Part shown: piece after piece, positions 58,891 to 64,000 of the stretch | Numbering within the stretch: the stretch's first letter is position 1 | How the letters are laid out: every line of letters begins with the position of its first letter | Source: Dactylis glomerata | Taxonomy: Eukaryota; Streptophyta; Magnoliopsida; Poales; Poaceae | Direction of reading: 5' to 3' | Length of the DNA: 64,000 nt | NCBI GenBank assembly: GCA_007115705.1 | Contig: QXEO01000339.1 | Location: 3,986,191-4,050,190 of the forward strand | Made by a program: the position numbers and the translations under genes | Notes under the pieces: generated by a model | Told to the model about the DNA's origin: nothing | Seen by the model: the letters and a program-made list of their open reading frames with translations, nothing else | Databases searched by the model: none

Positions 58891-60216
58891 TCAATCAAGT
58901 TGGACTTCGCTGGGGTATATTTCAATTGCATTCATCACGTTTTTTTGTAGTTCAAAACCAGAGTGGAGATGCTAGAGTTTTCGTAGCTTTCTGAGCTATG
59001 ATGAGAGGTCAAGGGGAGACCCTGCCAGGTTTGAGGAAATGACAAGAATTTTGTTCGTCAACTGATCTACAACAAACTACTATCAGGATTTGATAAAACA
59101 TTGTTTTCTCTTCAGTTCTTTTCGTTTCTAAACAGCAAAAGTAACCCGTTTGAAGTTGATATTTCTAAGCTATATTTGTTTAAAATTATTTTCCCCGTAG
59201 AAGGGAAATCTCTCTTGGACATTCTTATGGAAGATCCTCTTATATCACCTTGATACGTGATAAGAGTTGTTATACTGCTGGTTCATAACATGGATAGTAA
59301 TAGGGTGTGAGGGAAATTGAGAGTAAAAGGGATGACACAGAATTGTCCAAATTGTGCTATTACATTTCGTGCAATGCACGTCTTATTAATGAAACAATGC
59401 ATTTGCATGAGTAGAAAAACAGATTTATCAATAATTAAGCACTTAAGCACCAATGCTAATAAAATTTATATCTTAAGAAAAGGATCAAAAGTAAAATAGA
59501 CATTGAGTTGGTTAATATTGCAACTTTCATATTCAGCTTATGTACCTTACAAAATAGAAAAATTTCAGTCAAAACATTGTTTAAATTAAGGGTAGATTTC
59601 CATGGTGACATGTGCATATAACAGCTACCGTAAAAATTCCTAAAAACATCAGCTAGCCATCATGACAGTTCAAAGTTAATTCAAAGCTTTTTAGGTTTGA
59701 CTATGAATTTACACAAACCCCCCTAAAGTTTAGAACTTCTCAAATGTAACTCATTTTTAGCGGTAACATATGCCATGTAGGCCTGACAAAGGGCTAGACA
59801 CGTTAGATTCTCACTTAATGAGCGTCAAGTAACAGATTAGTGCTTTTACAAAACTATTACTGAATACATGGTGCATTTTGCAGAAAAAATCTGGTGATTT
59901 TTTGAAACCTTAGCACCAATTATGATGGCTTTTTTATAATTCACTCCCTTGAACAGCTAAGGCAAAGCTGTGCAAGAGAGTGCGCAGTGGCTATGCTAAT
60001 ATATTCGTGCTAGCTTGCGGGTGGCTTACGAGCGACTGGTTTCATGTGAAGTAATAGAGAGGGATGGTGTATTGCGCTGCTAGCGCCTTTGACAACACGT
60101 AATGTTGGAGGCTTGGAGCTGATCTGTACTATCGGTCGGCAAAAAAATGTGGCTGAATCAGCAACCAGGTCGAGGAGGAGCTACGCACGACCTGGCAGGG
60201 AGACGCGGAAGACATA
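58891..60216. other. Helitron 3 interior, AT-rich
   Basis: Nothing recognised. It contains small open frames (59317-59499) without family features. Confidence 0.4.
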
Positions 60217-60466
60217 GGGCACGTTTGATTGTAGCCCAAAATTGCCCCACCAAATATTTGATTGACCTTTTGGTTGCTCATAAGTTGGCCAACATTGGCT
60301 AGAAAATTGAACTAGATTGGCTAAAGAGCCATCGGCATGCTAAAATTTTAGCAACCATCCAAACAAAGACTAAAGTTTTGGCCATGGTCAAAATATTGGT
60401 AGGGCAAGTTTTGGCCATGATCAAAATATTGGTAGGGCAAGTTTTGGCCACAATCCAAATATGCCC
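60217..60466. mobile_element. MITE inside Helitron 3, 250 bp
   Basis: Inverted ends GGGCACGTTTGATTGTAGCC and (other strand) GGGCATATTTGGATTGTGGC, flanked by ATA on both sides (60214-60216, 60467-60469). The right half contains about two and a half copies of a 39-bp unit (TTTTGGCCATGrTCAAAATA, 60376-60453). The tip suggests a Tourist/PIF-like or related family. The superfamily is uncertain. Confidence 0.7.
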
Positions 60467-60710
60467 ATAGAGTAGATGGGCAGCGCGTGGGCCGACGACA
60501 CCATGAGTTGGTTTGGTGACAACGTGGCTGACACGCGGTAGTTAATACCAAAAGGTTTGGTGACAACGTGACCATGCTGATCTCGGTGCCGATGACACCA
60601 TGTTTTAGTTAATACCAGTGCAATGTAATGGTAACTTTGCTTGATTTAAATGAAACTTATAAGTCAGATTATATCTCAAATTGAATGAAACTTGTCACAC
60701 TGGATAGTGG

Positions 60711-60935
60711 GTGGCATTGAGATCACCACGGTCACACCCGACACTTCTAAAGTCTTCCATCCATAAGGCGGTCAAATTTCCGTTCGCCGCCGCGAAGATG
60801 ACCATGATTATTCTTGCACATGTTGTGGCACTGCCTTTCAAGCTCTACTATGACAGGAGCAAGACGGAGAGCAGTTGTGTGGGCCCAACTGTGTTGGCCG
60901 TCAAGCTGGTGCTGCAGAGCGACGTCATGTCATAG
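60711..60935 (+). other. short open stretch near the Helitron 3 end
   Basis: 74 codons with AVKFPFAAAKMTMIILAHVV and ALPFKLYYDRSKTES. It could be a captured exon. No family was recognised. Confidence 0.3.
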
Positions 60936-60992
60936 GTGGTGTTGAGTATAACTTGACGATAAACCCGTAGCAACGCACGGGTATTTTGCTAG

Positions 60993-61606
60993 TAAAAAGG
61001 ATAAGGAGAGGTCATTACAGTACTAATAACTTCCAAGACTCAAATAAAAGAAAAATTACTGAAAAGAAAACATTGGGTTATCTCCCAAGAGTGCTTTTCT
61101 TTAACGCCTTTGAGCTAGGCGCAGAAAGGTGGAAATCAAGTAATATCAAATGAAGCATGTTTCAAGGACGACGGTGGCGGCTTGCAGTATGTTTCGAGGA
61201 AAAGCGATCCGTCTGTTAGGTTTTTCCCATCGAGGGGAATATATAGGATAAATGGGGGCATCAGAGGGTGGACCAGCTGGTCTCACCCCTGGTGGCGCGG
61301 CCAGGGGCTGGGCCGCGCCACCCTAGGGTGAGCCTGGCTCCTGGCCCCCCTTCGTCTCATCTTCGGACTTTGTGACGCTTTGGGAAAAATAGAAGTTTTG
61401 GCTTTTGTTTCGTCCAATTCCAAGAATATTTCCTGTGTAGCTTTTCTGAAACACAAAATAGCAGAAAATAGGAAACTGACACTGTGGCATCTCGTTAGTA
61501 GGTTAGTTCCAGAAAATGCATAAAAATGCCACGAAGTGTAACAAAACACAAAGCAAATGGTGTATAAACAAGCATGGAGCATCAAAAATTATAGATACGT
61601 TTATCA
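60993..61606 (-). repeat. end of interior B and truncated LTR-e
   Basis: Interior sequence resumes at 60993 and runs to about 61155 (ATCAAATGAAGCAT). It then jumps, near 61156-61170, into the GC-rich middle of the LTR (equivalent to about 54945), losing the reading frame, primer site and over 1 kb of LTR. LTR-e ends GATACGTTTATCA, lacking 7 bp (GAGACGT) of the usual end, followed by CACAC. Confidence 0.8.
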
Positions 61607-61611
61607 CACAC

Positions 61612-63461
61612 GCTCTATTTTCATTGCCAAGAACACTCTAGTTTTCACTCTTTTCGTTCAACGAGTGTTCTCTTTTTCTAGTACTGTGTTTAGCTTTCGT
61701 TTTTCACCTTGATTTTTTTCAGATCTTGTTACTTCATTGTATCAAGGTGTATTTAGACCTTTGGTCCATTCTAATAGAAAAAAGTTTCATGACTATAGTG
61801 GTACAAATGGGAGCTTGTTTAGACTGTGGCTTAGACTTTTGCATGTCATGCTTGATGTTATTTTGATAGTATGCTTAGTAGTTTTTGCTGTAGCATGACT
61901 TGTCTCAAATGACTGAGATTGCTTAATGTGCCTTTGAAAGAATCATGCATTGTTTTTATTATATGGGAGCATATTATTGTGGTTTTCTCCTTTGATGCTT
62001 TATTTGGGTTGACTTGGCGCATGCTTACACCATGTTTGACTACAAATAAGTCGCCTCTATCCTCTATGATCATATGGTTTTTGACTTGTGATACCACTTT
62101 ATGCTTTGGTTAATAATGTTTTGTCGCTATGCATGATTATGGCCGTTATTGCCCTCTTAGTTGGTCGCTCCCAGTCTTTTGCTAGCCTTCATTCTGTACT
62201 GAGTATGATCTCTACTCGTGCATCCAACTCCCAAAAACCAAGTTTTCCAATGTGTCCACCATATCTACCTATTAGCAATTTGCTATTCCAAGTACATTCG
62301 TCTTGCTTTTATCTATCCTTCAAATTAAACTTTGTGTGTTATGGGAAAATTAGTCAGTAAAGCTCTCACGAACCTGACGGCACATTTACTTTTCTGCTCT
62401 TAATAAATTTGACCTTTGTGGCTCTCTTATGTTGATGTTATGCTTGCAAGTTGTAAGTTGGAAGTTAGCTCAGCCATGCCATCATGGGGCACGCTTTCAA
62501 CATTGCACTTACTCTCATTTAGTTGATATCATGATCTTTTGTTTATGGATACCTGCGATGTAAAATAAGTTGGGAACTTGTGAGCTCATGGAGTTTGTAT
62601 ATGTGTTAGAGAAATGCCTGGGCCGCTAATCTAAGCCATGCATCATTCATGGTGGAAATTTACAGCATGCCCATAGTGGACATTCGACAACGCATCTCAC
62701 AATAAAAAGCTATACCAATGGTAAATAAAAGAGATGCTGAGGTGTTCATTGTCTGTTTGTCTTGTCATTTGGATGTGGGCTTGTTCCATGTCATAGGGCA
62801 AGAGGTACCCCGTTGGCGTTCTCGATGATACATGTATGCTTACAATGACAAGAAATTACTTGGGACCTAAGTCGAGTAGTGATACGTCTCAAACGTATCC
62901 ATAATTTTTGAAGGTTTATAAAACTCTCAATCACTCCTTCCCTCTGCGAAGGGCCTTTCTTTTACTTTTATGTTGAGTCTCCACCTTCTATCTTTATGCA
63001 CCATCTAAGAGAGCATAGTTGTCATTCTTAGTATAATGTGCATTGTCCCAAAGTTTTCATTGATTGATTTATGATGTTGGTTTCACTTGTTCTTAAATTA
63101 TTTGTATCTAGTCGCCCTCTTAAACTTGAAGGTGTCCTATGCATTTATGTTTTGTTATTCCATGAAGGACAAGCTGAAAACCATTTGCTATGTTTTTCCA
63201 TATGATTTGAACACACGTTTGACTTTCATTGTTTCATTTTCATGATCTTTCATTTGTGTTCTTTTTCATGTTATAACATGGTTGCTAAGTTTCTTCTATC
63301 AAGATTATATCTTTCATGCCCATGTTTTAAGTTCTTTTGATCCCAGCACACAACGCTTACATATATGGTCAAGATTGTGTAGGTGCATGTCACCTCAAAA
63401 ATTATTTCTTTTGTTATCACTTACCTACTCGAGGACGAGCAGGAGTTAAACTTGGGGATGC
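61612..63461 (+). other. 3' noncoding region of the gag-only element, right part
   Basis: Continues 48430 after removal of the array. It is the reverse complement of the E1-E3 interiors. Scattered frames (61858-62360) have no family features. It ends with GTTAAACTTGGGGATGC, the polypurine tract, right before the 3' LTR. Confidence 0.8.
62880..62911 (+). repeat. 31-bp LTR-start scar
   Basis: TGATACGTCTC and onward through CCATAATTTTTGA is the exact start of the family LTR, sitting inside noncoding sequence between GTCGAGTAG and AGGTTTATAAAAC. In sister copies about 130 bp of interior lie there instead. Confidence 0.75.
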
Positions 63462-64000
63462 TGATACGTCTCAAACGTATCCATAATTTTTGATGCTCCA
63501 TTTTTGTTTTTACACCATTTGCTTAGTGTTTCGTTACACTTCGTGGCGTTTTTATGCATTTTCTGGAACTAACCTATTAACGAGATGCCACAGTGCCAGT
63601 TCCCTGTTTTCTGCTGTTTTTGTGTTTTAGAAAAGTTGCACAAGAAATATTCTCGGAATTGGACGAAACAAAAGCCAAACATCCAGATATTTACCGAATC
63701 TTCCAGAGAACCAAAGAGGAGACAGAACGGAGCCAGGAGGCAGTCTCACCACCAGGGGGCGCGGCCCAGGGCCTGGCCGCGCTGCCCTATGGTGAGGGCC
63801 CCCTGGTCCACTTCTGACGCTGCCCCTTCGCCTATAAAGACCCCCCGACGGGAAAAACCTAAACACCCGATCACTTTTCCAGAAACACATCGCGATCCGC
63901 CGCCGTCATCGACCCGAGATCGGGAGGGTCCAGAAGCTCTTCCCGGCACCCTACCGGAGAGGGGAATCGCCATCGGAGGTCTTCTTCATCGCCATGCTTG
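63462..64000 (+). repeat. 3' LTR of the gag-only element, cut by window end
   Basis: Begins TGATACGTCTCAAACGTATC directly after the polypurine tract. CTATAAAGACC near 63832 is the TATA region. The sequence continues past the window. Confidence 0.85.

Larger units (their letters stand above)
57678..60992 (+). mobile_element. non-autonomous Helitron 3, 3315 bp, with empty-site proof
   Basis: Starts TCTCTACTAATAATACGG after A (57677). Ends with hairpin CCCGT-N8-ACGGG (60964-60981) and CTAG (60989-60992) before T. The sister copy at about 52847-52860 reads GAAATAAAAAGG without the insertion, matching GAAA | TAAAAAGG here. This proves insertion between A and T with no target duplication. No Rep/helicase frame. 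The interior carries coding-like pieces and a MITE. Confidence 0.95.
48431..61606 (-). mobile_element. E3/E4: three-LTR retrotransposon array, outer TSD CACAC
   Basis: The order is LTR-c (48431-50059), interior A (50060-53770), LTR-d (53771-55398), interior B (55399-57677 and 60993 to about 61160), truncated LTR-e (to 61606). CACAC lies left (48426-48430) and right (61607-61611), and the host sequence reads continuously once the block is removed. LTR-d has no duplication of its own (left neighbour is a primer site, right neighbour is interior starting ~700 bp in). This is the product of one insertion followed by unequal recombination or a partial second copy, then deletions at both junctions of interior B. 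Confidence 0.85.
27926..64000 (+). mobile_element. gag-only LTR retrotransposon (host of the nest), right end outside window
   Basis: Plus-strand order: 5' LTR from 27926 (interrupted), primer site 36265-36282, gag 36395-47533 (interrupted), noncoding 47534-48430 and 61612-63461, polypurine tract near 63447-63461, 3' LTR from 63462. No protease, reverse transcriptase or integrase was found, so it is non-autonomous. The two LTR starts differ by roughly 8-9% over 235 bp by eye, meaning it is older than its insertions. The alternative, that the LTRs at 27926 and 63462 come from two related elements, cannot be excluded without the right target duplication. Confidence 0.75.

Overview
The window looks like a nuclear segment from a pooid grass (Triticeae or a close relative such as oat). 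The evidence is one plant gene with GT-AG introns, an Angela/BARE/WIS-type LTR, Stowaway, hAT and Harbinger-type DNA elements, Helitrons with the CTAG 3' end, and deep nesting of LTR retrotransposons. No bacterial, viral, tRNA, rRNA or CRISPR feature was recognised. Species cannot be fixed from the sequence alone.

Layout. (1) 1-4300: 5'-LTR side of a Ty1/copia retrotransposon on the minus strand (partial pol, gag, primer site, one LTR), apparently inserted into a PIF/Harbinger transposon that continues to 6310 and keeps an intact two-exon transposase. (2) 6311-6866: 3' remnant of a non-LTR retroelement. (3) 8363-14760, minus strand: the only ordinary host gene, a complete 12-exon gene for a 595-aa transmembrane-nine (TM9SF/EMP70) protein of the TMN1 type. 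Its introns hold a Stowaway MITE and a short retroposon with an 11-bp target duplication. (4) 15002-20715: two non-autonomous Helitrons just upstream of the gene, sharing a 201-bp direct repeat, with internal duplications and a further MITE. (5) 20716-23250: AT-rich spacer and a truncated DNA element split by a hAT MITE with an 8-bp target duplication.

(6) 23251 to the window end: a nest of LTR retrotransposons. A Ty3/gypsy-like element (LTR 23251-24532, minus) contains a solo Angela-type LTR (25994-27720) and a plus-strand gag-only element that runs from 27926 past the window end. That gag-only element holds three insertions, each delimited by matching 5-bp target duplications: E1 (28439-35337, CCCCC) in its 5' LTR; E2 (37572-46211, ATCCA) in the middle of gag; and a three-LTR array E3/E4 (48431-61606, CACAC) in its 3' noncoding part. 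E2's 5' LTR carries a 1.7-kb copia-type mini-element with 160-bp LTRs (43079-44811, CTCTC). The E4 part carries a 3.3-kb Helitron (57678-60992) placed exactly between A and T, which itself carries a 250-bp MITE.

E1-E4 and the gag-only host share LTR-end structure, primer site and noncoding 3' region, so they look like one non-autonomous family that would need enzymes supplied from elsewhere. E1 and E3 carry, where gag would be, a related ~195-residue reading frame of unknown function (intact in E1, frameshifted in E3). That frame, the three-LTR array and the repeated polypurine-tract-like motif are the least explained items. All divergence figures were counted by eye.
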